Assembly: GCA_026168605.1 (NCBI GenBank)
Contig: JAPFDX010000014.1
Coordinates: forward strand, 20,677 to 84,676
Direction: 5' to 3'
DNA: 64,000 nt
DNA from: Roseburia sp.
GTDB taxonomy: Bacteria > Bacillota > Clostridia > Lachnospirales > Lachnospiraceae
Shown one piece after another: positions 1 to 8,838 of this stretch. Numbering within the stretch: position 1 is the first letter of the stretch; every line of letters begins with the position of its first letter. The translations under genes and the position numbers were made by a program. The notes beneath the pieces were generated by a model. The model was not told the origin of the DNA. It worked only from the letters and a program-made list of their open reading frames with translations, and made no database searches.

Positions 1-2
1 TG

Positions 3-707
3 ATCGGACGAAATTCCTGGTATTTTACCTGCTATTTTGCGCTGGTATTCTTAAGCCCGTTTTTGAACGAATTTGTGGAGAAGGTGAGCCGTGGTACACT
101 GAAACGCCTTCTGGTCACGATGCTCGTCATCTTCTCCGGGATCACCACGTTCTGCTTTTTTGATATTACGCAGGATGGCGGCAAGGGGATCGTAAATATG
201 ATCATGATCTATTTCCTGGGAAGGTACATCCGCAAATATGGCGACCACCTTCCTGCCAGCCGTCCGAAGCTGATCGGTGGCTATCTGCTGGTGACGGTGG
301 TCTGCATTGCCTTAAACGGCGCGCTCTATGTGGTGACGGGAACGATGCAGAACCGTTTTGCCCGCGACAACACGCTCTTTACGATCGCGGCGGCGGTGTG
401 CGTGTTCCTGATCTTTAAGGATATCCATTTTGAGAGCCGGCTGGTCAACCGCGTGGCGCTGCACGTGCCCGCTGCATTTATCATGGAGTGGACACTGCGC
501 GGGATCATTACCAACTATATGTTTGACTATCTCGCGTGGAGAGAGAGCAACTGGCATGAGCTGATCCTGCTTGGGATCTCGGTGCTGCTTATCGTGATGG
601 GAACAGTCATAGACATGGTGCGCGTGAAGCTCTTTGGCAGGCTGGAGGAGCGGATCGCTACCAGCGTTTTCGGTATTCTGAAGCGGTGCACCCCTCCATC
701 TTTTTAA
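3..707 (+). CDS. Membrane acyltransferase (acyltransferase 3 family), 5' end outside window
   Basis: Only the C-terminal about 235 residues are present; the reading frame is open from base 3, so the start lies upstream. Alternating hydrophobic segments joined by short basic loops, with a WYF..YF.L.F.SP pattern at the beginning, match the C-terminal half of acyltransferase 3 (OafA/WecH-type) proteins. These move acyl groups, often acetyl, onto cell-surface sugars from within the membrane. The catalytic His region expected near the N-terminus is not visible. The last 50 bases overlap the 3' end of the converging AraC-type gene. Family call is fairly sure; substrate is unknown. Confidence 0.7.
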   Translation: MGRNSWYFTCYFALVFLSPFLNEFVEKVSRGTLKRLLVTMLVIFSGITTFCFFDITQDGGKGIVNMIMIYFLGRYIRKYGDHLPASRPKLIGGYLLVTVVCIALNGALYVVTGTMQNRFARDNTLFTIAAAVCVFLIFKDIHFESRLVNRVALHVPAAFIMEWTLRGIITNYMFDYLAWRESNWHELILLGISVLLIVMGTVIDMVRVKLFGRLEERIATSVFGILKRCTPPSF

Positions 708-1632
708 AAATTTTATTGAAATAGCTTGCGTCATCAATGCCGCAGAGTCTCGCGACCTCCTCGATCGAGGAATCGCTGTAACGCAGGAGCTCTTTGGCAT
801 TGGTGATTTTTTTGGTCAGAAGATACTGGACGATGGTCGTGCCGTACTCCTTCTTAAATTCGCGGGAGAGATAGTACTTGCTGATAAAAAACTGCTCTGC
901 GAGGCGGTCGAGCGAGATGTTCTCCGTATAATGCGCATCGAGATAGTGCAGGATATCTTTGAGCTTGTTACTTAGGGCGGAGCCTGCGGTTCCGCTCTTA
1001 TCTGTCTCCGTGCAGATCAGCGTCAGGATATTCACGATCTGCTGCGCGGTCAAAAGGTCGGTGTCATCCGACGGCTCCTCGTGGAAGCGGATGACGGACT
1101 GGATGGCGGCGGTCAGCTCCGCGAGGTGGGAGGTGTGAAAATGCCAGCTCTGCTGCTCCCGGAAATAGGTATAGTAGGCGTCTGCCTGCGGACCGTAGAA
1201 ATGGATCCACATCAGCTCCCACGGATCGTCCTCGCTGCTGATGTGTGTGTATTCCCCCCGGCAGTCCAGAAAAAAGCAGTCGCCGGGGCTGGCGGGCACG
1301 GTGATAAGGCTGCCCGCCCGTTTGCCGGAACCTGGGGAGCGTCTGCCTGCATCGGCGGACGTTTTTTTGTGGGACAGGGATGTCCCGTGGGACGCACGGG
1401 TGTTTGCCGGTATGTCGCGGTAGGCGACCTCGCCGCTTCCGGAGAGGATGACAAGGAACAGGTAGGACTGCAGACCGCTTCTGCGGCTTAAATGGGGCTT
1501 TAGGCTTTTGAGGTAGCCGGCTTCCTGAATATAGAAGAAATTGGAGCGCGTAAACGGCGCCGGCGTGTTGATGACACGTCTGGTATTGGTGACCTCGGAG
1601 GTCTTATATTTTTCAAAAAAAGAATCCCGCAT
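658..1632 (-). CDS. AraC-family transcriptional regulator with cupin sensor domain
   Basis: 324 residues. The N-terminal half resembles the AraC cupin ligand-binding domain (GDCFFLDC, then a WELMWIHFYG strand pattern). The C-terminal about 100 residues carry two helix-turn-helix motifs (SLDRLAEQFFISKYYLSREFKK; then SIEEVARLCGIDDASYFNKIFKK). Such proteins sense a small sugar-like ligand and control nearby transport or glycan genes. A Ser/Arg/Lys/Gly-rich stretch of about 35 residues (near residues 77-112) interrupts the cupin strands, which is unusual. The gene is divergent from gmd across a 159-bp intergenic region and overlaps the upstream acyltransferase tail-to-tail. The target is not evident. 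Confidence 0.85.
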   Translation of the reverse strand: MRDSFFEKYKTSEVTNTRRVINTPAPFTRSNFFYIQEAGYLKSLKPHLSRRSGLQSYLFLVILSGSGEVAYRDIPANTRASHGTSLSHKKTSADAGRRSPGSGKRAGSLITVPASPGDCFFLDCRGEYTHISSEDDPWELMWIHFYGPQADAYYTYFREQQSWHFHTSHLAELTAAIQSVIRFHEEPSDDTDLLTAQQIVNILTLICTETDKSGTAGSALSNKLKDILHYLDAHYTENISLDRLAEQFFISKYYLSREFKKEYGTTIVQYLLTKKITNAKELLRYSDSSIEEVARLCGIDDASYFNKIFKKMEGCTASEYRKRW

Positions 1633-1700
1633 CTGTTTTCTCCTTCCGCAGAGATAAAAAATTATAGCAATATAATACTATTTTTTGGCAATATTATCAA

Positions 1701-1729
1701 TTATCAAATCCCATAAATTAGATTATACT
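1701..1729 (+). promoter_or_regulatory. Putative sigma-A promoter for gmd
   Basis: TTATCA at 1701-1706, a 17-base spacer and TATACT at 1724-1729 lie 62 bases upstream of the chosen gmd start. The 1633-1791 interval between the divergent AraC-type gene and gmd is very AT-rich. Several TATAAT-like strings also occur on the minus strand, but no well-spaced minus-strand promoter could be fixed. Confidence 0.5.
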
Positions 1730-1791
1730 AAACAGCGGCTCAAAGAAAACAGATTGGCAAAATAATTATATAAATGAAAAGGAGAACAAAA

Positions 1792-2826
1792 ATGAGTAAA
1801 ACAGCGTTGATCACAGGCGTTACCGGACAGGACGGAAGCTATCTGGCAGAATTACTGCTGGAGAAGGGATATGATGTACACGGAATGGTGCGCCGTTCTT
1901 CCACGGAGAGAAGAGACCGCATCGACCATTTAAATGATAACCCGAACTTCCATTTACACTACGGCGATCTGGCGGATTCCCTGAGTCTGGTCAAGATCAT
2001 CGGTTCCGTAAAGCCGGATGAGATCTACAACCTTGCAGCGCAGTCCCATGTGGGCGTAAGCTTTGACGTGCCGGAGTACACGGCTGACGTCGTGGCAACG
2101 GGAGTGCTGCGCGTGCTCGAGGCAGTGCGCGTGTGCGGACTGGAGAAGACCTGCCGTATCTACCAGGCGTCCACATCCGAGCTGTACGGCAAGGTGGAGG
2201 AGGTTCCGCAGCGCGAGACGACCCCGTTCCACCCATACAGCCCGTATGCGGTGGCAAAGCAGTACGGTTTCTGGATCGTGAAGGAGTACCGCGAGGCTTA
2301 CAATATGTTCTGCTGTTCCGGTATCCTGTTCAACCACGAGTCCGAGCGCCGCGGAGAGACGTTCGTGACGCGCAAGATCTCCCTTGCAGCGGCAAGGATC
2401 GCACAGGGAAAGCAGGACAAGCTGTACCTCGGAAACTTATCCTCCCTGCGCGACTGGGGTTATGCGAAAGACTACGTGGAGTGTATGTGGCTGATCTTAC
2501 AGAACGACAAGCCGGAGGATTTCGTGATCGCAACGGGCGAGCAGCACTCCGTGCGCGAGTTCTGCGAGTACGCGTTCCGCGAGGCAGGCATCGAGCTTGA
2601 GTTCAAGGGCGAGGGCATGGAGGAAGTCGGCATCGACAAGGCGACCGGAAAGGTTGTGATCGAGGTGGCGGAGGAGTTCTACCGTCCGACGGACGTTGTG
2701 AACCTCTGGGGCGACCCGACAAAGGCAAAGACAGAGCTTGGCTGGAATCCGACCAAGACGACATTTGAGGAACTGGTAAAGATCATGGTAAAGCATGATA
2801 TGGAGCTGGTTGCCAGAGAAGCATAG
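1792..2826 (+). CDS. gmd: GDP-mannose 4,6-dehydratase
   Basis: Converts GDP-D-mannose to GDP-4-keto-6-deoxy-D-mannose, the first step to GDP-L-fucose, in the cytoplasm. The 344-residue extended short-chain dehydrogenase has the NADP-binding [10 protein letters not shown] at its N-terminus and the catalytic YAVAK further on. Length is normal for Gmd. An ATG lies 18 bases upstream, but AAAGGAG at 1777-1783 fits the MSKTALITG start best. Followed after 118 bases by GDP-fucose synthase and then by ManC, giving a GDP-fucose supply cassette. A GGGACG...CGTCCC hairpin without a T-run sits in that gap. Confidence 0.95.
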   Translation: MSKTALITGVTGQDGSYLAELLLEKGYDVHGMVRRSSTERRDRIDHLNDNPNFHLHYGDLADSLSLVKIIGSVKPDEIYNLAAQSHVGVSFDVPEYTADVVATGVLRVLEAVRVCGLEKTCRIYQASTSELYGKVEEVPQRETTPFHPYSPYAVAKQYGFWIVKEYREAYNMFCCSGILFNHESERRGETFVTRKISLAAARIAQGKQDKLYLGNLSSLRDWGYAKDYVECMWLILQNDKPEDFVIATGEQHSVREFCEYAFREAGIELEFKGEGMEEVGIDKATGKVVIEVAEEFYRPTDVVNLWGDPTKAKTELGWNPTKTTFEELVKIMVKHDMELVAREA

Positions 2827-2944
2827 ATCAAACGGAGAGACAGGGGACGTACCGGGCATATGGCGGCGCGTCCCTAAACTTGTAACATAGGAAATTGCTC
2901 TGCGATCATGCGCGGCGGGGCAGGATAAAAAGGAGTAAAGAATC

Positions 2945-3889
2945 ATGATGGAAAAGGATGCGAAAATTTATGTGGCGGGACACCGGGGCATGGTTGGATC
3001 GGCGATCGTCCGCCAGCTTGAGAAAGAGGGTTATCACAATATCATTACAAGAACGCACAAGGAATTAAATCTGTGCCGTCAGGAGGAAGTGGAGCGGTTC
3101 TTTGCGGAGGAGAAGCCGGACTATGTATTTCTGGCAGCGGCGAAGGTCGGCGGGATCATGGCAAACAGCGAAGCGCTGGCAGATTTTATGTACGATAACA
3201 TGATGCTGGAGATGAACGTGATCCACGAGGCGTGGAAGAACGGTTGTAAGAAGCTGATGTTTCTGGGATCTTCCTGCATTTATCCGCGCATGGCGCCGCA
3301 GCCGATGCCGGAGAGCTGTCTTTTGACGAGCGAACTGGAAAAGACAAACGAGGCGTATGCGCTCGCGAAGATCAGCGGTTTAAAATACTGTGAGTATCTG
3401 AACAAACAGTACGGGACAGATTACATTTCCGTGATGCCGACGAACCTTTACGGACCGAACGATAATTACCACCCGGAACACAGCCATGTGCTCCCGGCGC
3501 TGATCCGTCGTTTCCACGAGGCGAAGGAGGCAGGCTTAAAGGAAGTGACCTGCTGGGGAACAGGCACGCCGCTGCGCGAGTTTTTATATGTGGATGATCT
3601 GGCGGACGCCTGTGTGTACCTGATGAACAATTATAGCGGAGACGAGACGGTCAACCTGGGAAGCGGCAAGGAGCTGACGATCCGGGAGCTGACAGATCTT
3701 GTGGCGAAGGTGATCGGCTATGAGGGCGAGATCAAATGGGATCCGAGCAAGCCGGACGGCACGCCGCGCAAGCTTTTGGATGTGAGCAAGCTTGAGAGTC
3801 TCGGCTGGAAATACAAGACGGAGCTTGAGGACGGCATCCGTCTCGCCTACGAGGACTTTTTAAACAACCCGATGCGCGCAGAGCGTTAG
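2945..3889 (+). CDS. fcl: GDP-L-fucose synthase (epimerase/reductase)
   Basis: Second step of GDP-L-fucose synthesis: 3,5-epimerisation and NADPH-dependent 4-reduction of GDP-4-keto-6-deoxymannose. The 314-residue protein begins with the Rossmann motif GHRGMVGSA and carries the catalytic YALAK. SSCIYP and [13 protein letters not shown] are typical of WcaG/Fcl. AAGGAG lies about ten bases before the ATG; a second ATG follows immediately and could be the real start. Lies between gmd and manC, all on the same strand. Confidence 0.95.
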   Translation: MMEKDAKIYVAGHRGMVGSAIVRQLEKEGYHNIITRTHKELNLCRQEEVERFFAEEKPDYVFLAAAKVGGIMANSEALADFMYDNMMLEMNVIHEAWKNGCKKLMFLGSSCIYPRMAPQPMPESCLLTSELEKTNEAYALAKISGLKYCEYLNKQYGTDYISVMPTNLYGPNDNYHPEHSHVLPALIRRFHEAKEAGLKEVTCWGTGTPLREFLYVDDLADACVYLMNNYSGDETVNLGSGKELTIRELTDLVAKVIGYEGEIKWDPSKPDGTPRKLLDVSKLESLGWKYKTELEDGIRLAYEDFLNNPMRAER

Positions 3890-3905
3890 AGATAAGGAGA
3901 ACGGT

Positions 3906-5264
3906 ATGTACATTGTATTATTATCCGGGGGATCGGGGAAGCGCCTTTGGCCGCTTTCCAATGACCTTTGTTCCAAGCAGTATATCAAATTGATGAACCA
4001 TGATACGGAAGTGGCGGAGGATATGGACGACAGCGAGAAGTGCTCCATGCTCCAGAGGGTGTTCCGTCAGTTGGAGCGCGCGGGTCTCGCAGAGAATACG
4101 ATCGTCTGCGCGAGCAATGCACAGGTGGAGATCATCGACAGCCAGTTGGACGGCGCTGCGGAGGTTGCCGTGGAGCCGATGCGCCGCGACACATTCCCGG
4201 CAGTCATGCTCTCCTGCGCATATCTTCTGTCAAAAAAGGGTGCGAAGCCGGAGGATGTTGTGGCGTTCCTTCCGGTCGATCCGTACACAACGGGAGAATT
4301 TTTTGCGCGTATCAGGCAGCTCGGCGACCGGATCGCGCAGACCGAGCAGACGATCGGGCTTTTGGGAGGCGTGCCGACCTACCCGTCCACAAAATACGGC
4401 TACATCGTGCCGGAGAAGGGCGACGGCACATTCTTAAAGGTCGAGGGCTTCCGCGAGAAGCCGGATGAGGCGACCGCGGAGGAACTGGTAAAGAGCGGTG
4501 CGCTCTGGAACTGCGGCGTGTTCTGCTTCAAGCTTTCAATGGCGCAGCAGTGGGTGGGAAAATACGGTGTGACCACCGACTACGAGCGCATGGTGGCAGA
4601 TTATGAGAAGCTGCCGAAGAAAAGCTTTGACTATGAGGTGCTCGAGCACTGGGAGCATATCGAAGCGATCAAATATGACGATATGTGGAAGGATCTGGGC
4701 ACATGGAACACGCTGACCGAGGAGATGAAGGAGAACAGCATCGGCGACGTGACATGGGACGGTACGTGTGAGAACAGCCATGCCATCAATGTGCTCGGCA
4801 TCCCGCTTGTTGTGATGGGTGCGAAAAACATGGTGATCGCGGCGTCACACGACGGTATTCTCGTGGCGGACAAGCACCAGAGCTCTTACATCAAGAACTG
4901 TCTGGAAAATATCGAGGACACCTCCAAGTATGAAGAACGCCGCTGGGGAACAATCAAGACCATCGACCGGGACGAGGACGACGGCATCCGCAGTGTCACA
5001 AGGCGTGTGAAGGTGGTGGCAGGCAAGGAGATGCCGATGCACAAGCACTTAAAGCACACCGAGACGATCACCGTGCTCTCCGGCATGGGCAAGCTGATCT
5101 TGGAGGACGTCGAGGTGGATCTGATCGCGGGCGCTACGGTCAGCATCGCAGCCGGCAAGGAGCACAGTATCCGTGCAGTCGGTTCCGATCTGCGGTGTAT
5201 CGAGGTCAGCCTTGGGGATACCGGTGACGATGAGATCATGATCCAGAGGGGAATGACAGAATGA
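3906..5264 (+). CDS. manC: Mannose-1-phosphate guanylyltransferase with C-terminal cupin
   Basis: Makes GDP-mannose from mannose-1-phosphate and GTP, the substrate for Gmd. The N-terminal nucleotidyltransferase domain opens with LSGGSGKRLWPLS, the pyrophosphorylase signature. FREKP is the usual sugar-nucleotide loop. Residues about 340-445 form the MannoseP_isomer cupin (GKEMPMHKHLKHTE), but the full PMI arm cannot be judged by eye. Length 452 is typical of ManC/AlgA. Starts 16 bases after fcl behind a GGAGAACGGT site, and its stop overlaps the next start by four bases, so the genes are probably cotranscribed and translationally coupled. Confidence 0.93.
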   Translation: MYIVLLSGGSGKRLWPLSNDLCSKQYIKLMNHDTEVAEDMDDSEKCSMLQRVFRQLERAGLAENTIVCASNAQVEIIDSQLDGAAEVAVEPMRRDTFPAVMLSCAYLLSKKGAKPEDVVAFLPVDPYTTGEFFARIRQLGDRIAQTEQTIGLLGGVPTYPSTKYGYIVPEKGDGTFLKVEGFREKPDEATAEELVKSGALWNCGVFCFKLSMAQQWVGKYGVTTDYERMVADYEKLPKKSFDYEVLEHWEHIEAIKYDDMWKDLGTWNTLTEEMKENSIGDVTWDGTCENSHAINVLGIPLVVMGAKNMVIAASHDGILVADKHQSSYIKNCLENIEDTSKYEERRWGTIKTIDRDEDDGIRSVTRRVKVVAGKEMPMHKHLKHTETITVLSGMGKLILEDVEVDLIAGATVSIAAGKEHSIRAVGSDLRCIEVSLGDTGDDEIMIQRGMTE

Positions 5265-6319
5265 ATATATTATTGACGTCCGCGGGAAGACGCGGATATC
5301 TGGTAGAATATTTTAAAAAGGCGCTGGACGGGCGGGGGGAGGTACACGTGGGAAACAGTACCCCGCTTTCCCCGGTTTTTTACTATGCGGATAAGAGCGT
5401 TGTCACCCCGCTCATTTACAGTGAGGAGTATATTCCGTTTTTGCTGCGCTACTGCGAAGAAAACAGGATCGACGCAGTCATATCGCTGTTTGACGTGGAT
5501 CTGTATATGCTGGCGCAGCACAGGGATGCGTTTGCAGAGCGGGGCGTCACGGTGATCGTGTCAGCGCCGGAGGTGATCCTGACCTGCAATGACAAGTGGA
5601 AAACATACTGTTTCTGCCGGGAGCATGGCTTTCTGGCGCCGAAAACCTACTGCAGTCTCAGCGAGGCGAAAAATGCGCTCGCGGCAGGCGAACTGTCCTA
5701 TCCGGTCATCATAAAGCCGCGCTGGGGAATGGGGTCGATCGCCATCTATCAGGCGGAGAACGAGGAGGAGCTGGACGTGTTGACGCGCAAGGTGCAGCGG
5801 GAGATTTTTGCGTCTTACCTGAAATACGAATCGGTTTTCGACAAAGAGGAGTGTGTGCTGTTTCAGGAAAAAATTGCGGGGCAGGAATACGGGCTTGACG
5901 TCGTGCACGATCTTTCCGGCGGACACTGTCTGACGGTGGTGCGGGAGAAAATCGCCATGCGCTCCGGGGAGACCGACTGTGCGAGAGTGCTTAGCGATCC
6001 GCGGATCGAGGAAGTCGGAACCGCCGTCGGCAGGACGCTTGGTCACATCGGAAATCTCGATATGGATGTGTTTGTGTCGGGGGATCAGGTGTATGTGCTC
6101 GAGATGAATGCGCGGTTTGGCGGAGGCTATCCGTTCAGCCATCTGGCGGGGGTGAATCTGCCGAGAGCGATCGTAAAGTGGCTTTCGGGCGAACCGCTGG
6201 CGGATGAACTTTCCGTGAAACATCCCGGGATCCTTGCACAGAAGGACATCCGTATGATCGACATCACGGAATGTGTCAGTGCCTTTGAAAACGGGCAGGA
6301 ACCGTGCGGAAGGGAGTGA
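5261..6319 (+). CDS. ATP-grasp ligase (CarB-like)
   Basis: 352 residues. The N-terminus (MNILLTSAGRRGYLVEYF) is a Rossmann-like PreATP-grasp domain. The middle has the ATP-grasp lid and base (YPVIIKPRWGMGS). The C-terminal VLEMNARFGGGYPF carries the metal-binding Glu/Asn residues. ATP-grasp enzymes activate a carboxylate as acyl-phosphate and join it to an amine or thiol. Translationally coupled to manC (ATGA overlap) and seven bases before a PLP decarboxylase. This pairing suggests that an amino acid is ligated and decarboxylated to decorate the glycan. The substrate cannot be read from the sequence. Confidence 0.85.
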   Translation: MNILLTSAGRRGYLVEYFKKALDGRGEVHVGNSTPLSPVFYYADKSVVTPLIYSEEYIPFLLRYCEENRIDAVISLFDVDLYMLAQHRDAFAERGVTVIVSAPEVILTCNDKWKTYCFCREHGFLAPKTYCSLSEAKNALAAGELSYPVIIKPRWGMGSIAIYQAENEEELDVLTRKVQREIFASYLKYESVFDKEECVLFQEKIAGQEYGLDVVHDLSGGHCLTVVREKIAMRSGETDCARVLSDPRIEEVGTAVGRTLGHIGNLDMDVFVSGDQVYVLEMNARFGGGYPFSHLAGVNLPRAIVKWLSGEPLADELSVKHPGILAQKDIRMIDITECVSAFENGQEPCGRE

Positions 6320-6325
6320 CGGAGG

Positions 6326-7468
6326 ATGGAATGGCAGGATTATAAAACGCCGTGTTATGTGATCGATCTGGAGCGTTTCAGAAAAAACTGTATGGAGATC
6401 AAAAGACCGTTTGAGGAAATGTGGGAGTCAAGGGTGGAGTTTGGTTACTCCGTCAAGACCAATCACGACAGGAACCTGATGCGGTATGCCGCAGAGCAGC
6501 TTGGATGGTATATCGAGACGGTATCTCCGGCAGAATATGAGGACGCTTGTGCCGTGACAGTACCCGGACGGATTATTTTTAACGGACCGTGCAAGGGGGG
6601 GTATCTGAAAAAGGCATATGAGGCGGGAAGCATGATCAATCTGGATCACCTGTCGGAGGTGGAGGAGCTGTGCGGCGGCGCATATGGAAAAGACGGCGGC
6701 GCCGAGATCGGGATTCGCCTGAATTTTGATCTGGAGTCCCTCTGCCCGGGTGAGACGACCGCCGGAGACTCGGTGAGCCGTTTCGGGATCTGCTATGAAA
6801 ACGGGGACTTTGCAAAGGCGGTCGGGATGCTTCGGGCGGCGGGGATCGAGCCTGCCGGGATTCATCTGCACACCAGCACAAAGAGCCGGAGTGCCCGTGT
6901 ATTCCGTATGCTCGCGCGCAAGGCGGCGGAGGTCATCAGAGAATTTGATTTAAAAATTTCCTATGTGGACATGGGCGGTGGATTTTTCGGTGGTCAGAAG
7001 GTCGCCGGAAAGCCGGAGATGAAGGAGTATGCGCAGTGCATTTGCGACGAGCTGAGGCAGGCGGTCAGCCCGCAGGAGACGAGACTCATCTTAGAGCCGG
7101 GGGCGTCCGTGCTGGCGACGAGCGTGTTATACTTGTCGCGCGTGATCAATGTCAGGGAGATCCGCGGAACAGAGGTGGTGACTCTGGATGGAACGCTTTT
7201 GCACATCAATCCGTTTTTTAATGACCGGGTTCCTCCGTACAGGCTATACAGAAATGAGGAGACGGCGGTGCGTGCGCGCCGGAAGAAGCAGATTGTCTGC
7301 GGAAGCACGTGCATGGAGAACGACAGATTCCTGGAACGCGCGGAGGCGGAGGCGCTGTGCGAGGGAGATCTGTTTGAATTTCATGCGGCGGGGGCATATA
7401 CGATGGCGTTTAACAGTCAGTTTATTCTGCGGGCGCCGGAGGTGTATGTGAGAAACGAAGAAGGATAA
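6326..7468 (+). CDS. PLP-dependent decarboxylase, alanine-racemase fold (Orn/DAP/Arg type)
   Basis: 380 residues. The PLP lysine is in FGYSVKTNHD near the N-terminus. GIHLHTSTKS and the glycine-rich DMGGGFFGG give phosphate binding. GSTCMENDRF matches the catalytic Cys-Asp region supplied to the partner subunit in DAP and ornithine decarboxylases, and GAYTMAFNSQF is the usual C-terminal block. Shorter than LysA (about 420). Its place directly after an ATP-grasp ligase recalls BtrJ/BtrK of butirosin synthesis, where glutamate is ligated to a carrier and decarboxylated; no carrier protein is visible here. SD AAGGGAG lies nine bases upstream. Confidence 0.85.
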   Translation: MEWQDYKTPCYVIDLERFRKNCMEIKRPFEEMWESRVEFGYSVKTNHDRNLMRYAAEQLGWYIETVSPAEYEDACAVTVPGRIIFNGPCKGGYLKKAYEAGSMINLDHLSEVEELCGGAYGKDGGAEIGIRLNFDLESLCPGETTAGDSVSRFGICYENGDFAKAVGMLRAAGIEPAGIHLHTSTKSRSARVFRMLARKAAEVIREFDLKISYVDMGGGFFGGQKVAGKPEMKEYAQCICDELRQAVSPQETRLILEPGASVLATSVLYLSRVINVREIRGTEVVTLDGTLLHINPFFNDRVPPYRLYRNEETAVRARRKKQIVCGSTCMENDRFLERAEAEALCEGDLFEFHAAGAYTMAFNSQFILRAPEVYVRNEEG

Positions 7469-7493
7469 AGTGAGAAATAACGGGAGGAGAACC

Positions 7494-8435
7494 ATGCTGT
7501 CTGTGATTATTCCGGCTTATCAGGAGGAGGAGATGATACCGATCACGGCAAAAACAGTCTCGGAAATACTCGACGGTGCAAAGATACCGCACGAGCTGAT
7601 TTTTGTAAATGACGGTTCGCGTGACGGGACGTGGGGGCAGATTGTAGCTGCGGCAAAAACGATCCGCGGTGTGCGCGGGATTTCTTTTTCAAAGAACTTT
7701 GGAAAGGAGGCGGCGATGATCGCGGGACTTGCCTATGCAAAGGGGGATGCGAGCGTGATCATCGACTGCGATCTCCAGCATCCGCCGGAGAAGATCGTGG
7801 AAATGTATGGACTGTGGCAGCAGGGGTACAAAGTCGTGGAGGCGGTAAAGCTTTCGCGCGGAAAGGAAGGCGTGTTCCACCGGTTTGCGGCGGGTGTGTT
7901 TTATAATATCATCAGCCGTGCGACCGGGATCGATATGCGCAATGCATCCGACTTTAAGCTGATGGACCGGGAGGTTGTCGAAACGATCTTAAAGATGCCG
8001 GAGCGTCAGTTCTTTTTCCGGGCAATCTCTGCCTGGGTTGGTTTCCGGTCGACGGTGGTAGAGTTTGAGGTGCAGGAGAGACTGCGGGGCGATTCCAAAT
8101 GGTCCTTAAAGTCTCTGACAAAGTATGCGGTCACGAATATCACCTCTTTTTCCTCCGCGCCGCTTCAGGTGGTCACGCTGTCCGGTCTGGTATTTTTTGT
8201 CTTTGCACTGATACTGGGGGTGCATACGCTGGTAAAATTTTTGAGCGGCGCAGCGCTGGAGGGCTTTACAACCGTGATCATGCTGCAACTGATCAGCAGC
8301 AGCATCCTGATGCTTGCGATCGGCATGATCGGCTATTATGTGGCTAAAATTTATGATGAAGTAAAAGGACGGCCGCGCTATATTGTGGAGGCGGAAACGG
8401 GAGAGACGGATGCAGAGAATCATGGAGATTTATAA
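7494..8435 (+). CDS. GtrB-like polyprenyl-phosphate glycosyltransferase (GT2)
   Basis: 313 residues. A DPM1/GtrB-type GT2 domain (LSVIIPAYQEEE, then FVNDGSRDGT, nucleotide-binding IDCDLQHPP) is followed by two C-terminal membrane helices. These enzymes transfer a sugar from a nucleotide to undecaprenyl phosphate on the cytoplasmic face. GGGAGGAG sits four bases before this ATG; an upstream in-frame GTG at 7470 lacks a ribosome site. Overlaps the GtrA gene and is followed by a GtrII-like transferase. Together they form a complete three-part side-chain glycosylation set. Confidence 0.88.
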   Translation: MLSVIIPAYQEEEMIPITAKTVSEILDGAKIPHELIFVNDGSRDGTWGQIVAAAKTIRGVRGISFSKNFGKEAAMIAGLAYAKGDASVIIDCDLQHPPEKIVEMYGLWQQGYKVVEAVKLSRGKEGVFHRFAAGVFYNIISRATGIDMRNASDFKLMDREVVETILKMPERQFFFRAISAWVGFRSTVVEFEVQERLRGDSKWSLKSLTKYAVTNITSFSSAPLQVVTLSGLVFFVFALILGVHTLVKFLSGAALEGFTTVIMLQLISSSILMLAIGMIGYYVAKIYDEVKGRPRYIVEAETGETDAENHGDL

Positions 8436-8838
8436 GAAATACAGGGAACTGATAGAGTATGGCTTCTGGGGCGTCATGACCACGCTTGTCAACTATATCG
8501 TATATTTCAGTTGCACAAAGCTGGCGGGAATCGATTATCTGGTCAGCAATGTGGCGGCATGGTGCGTCGCCGTGCTGTTTGCCTTTCTTGTGAACAAGGT
8601 CTTTGTGTTCCGGGCGTCATCGTGGAACTTAAAGGCGCTCGCATGGGAGTTTGGAAGTTTTACCTCGGCGCGCGTGCTGTCGGGCGTTATGGAAACCGGA
8701 CTGCTGTGGCTTTTTGTGCAGCAGTGGGGCTTTAGCGACGCGGTGATAAAGATTGTGGCGGGAGTGCTGGTCATCATCATCAATTACGTGTTCAGCAAAC
8801 TGGTCATATTCCGGAAGAGAGAGGAGAAAAAAGGATGA
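8410..8838 (+). CDS. GtrA-family membrane protein (lipid-linked sugar flippase candidate)
   Basis: 142 residues with four predicted membrane helices and the GtrA pattern: EYGFWGVMTTLVNYIVYF at the start, then NKVFVFR, and at the end NYVFSKLVIFRKR. GtrA proteins are believed to move undecaprenyl-phosphate-linked sugar across the membrane after GtrB charges it. The start overlaps the gtrB-like gene by 26 bases, with GGGAGAGACGG in front. A second possible ATG is at 8422. The stop overlaps the GtrII-like gene by four bases (ATGA), indicating tight coupling. Confidence 0.85.
   Translation: MQRIMEIYKKYRELIEYGFWGVMTTLVNYIVYFSCTKLAGIDYLVSNVAAWCVAVLFAFLVNKVFVFRASSWNLKALAWEFGSFTSARVLSGVMETGLLWLFVQQWGFSDAVIKIVAGVLVIIINYVFSKLVIFRKREEKKG

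Noticed and set aside
2827..2944. GGGACG/CGTCCC hairpin between gmd and fcl as a terminator
   Set aside because: No T-run follows, and the flanking genes form one pathway, so termination here is unlikely.
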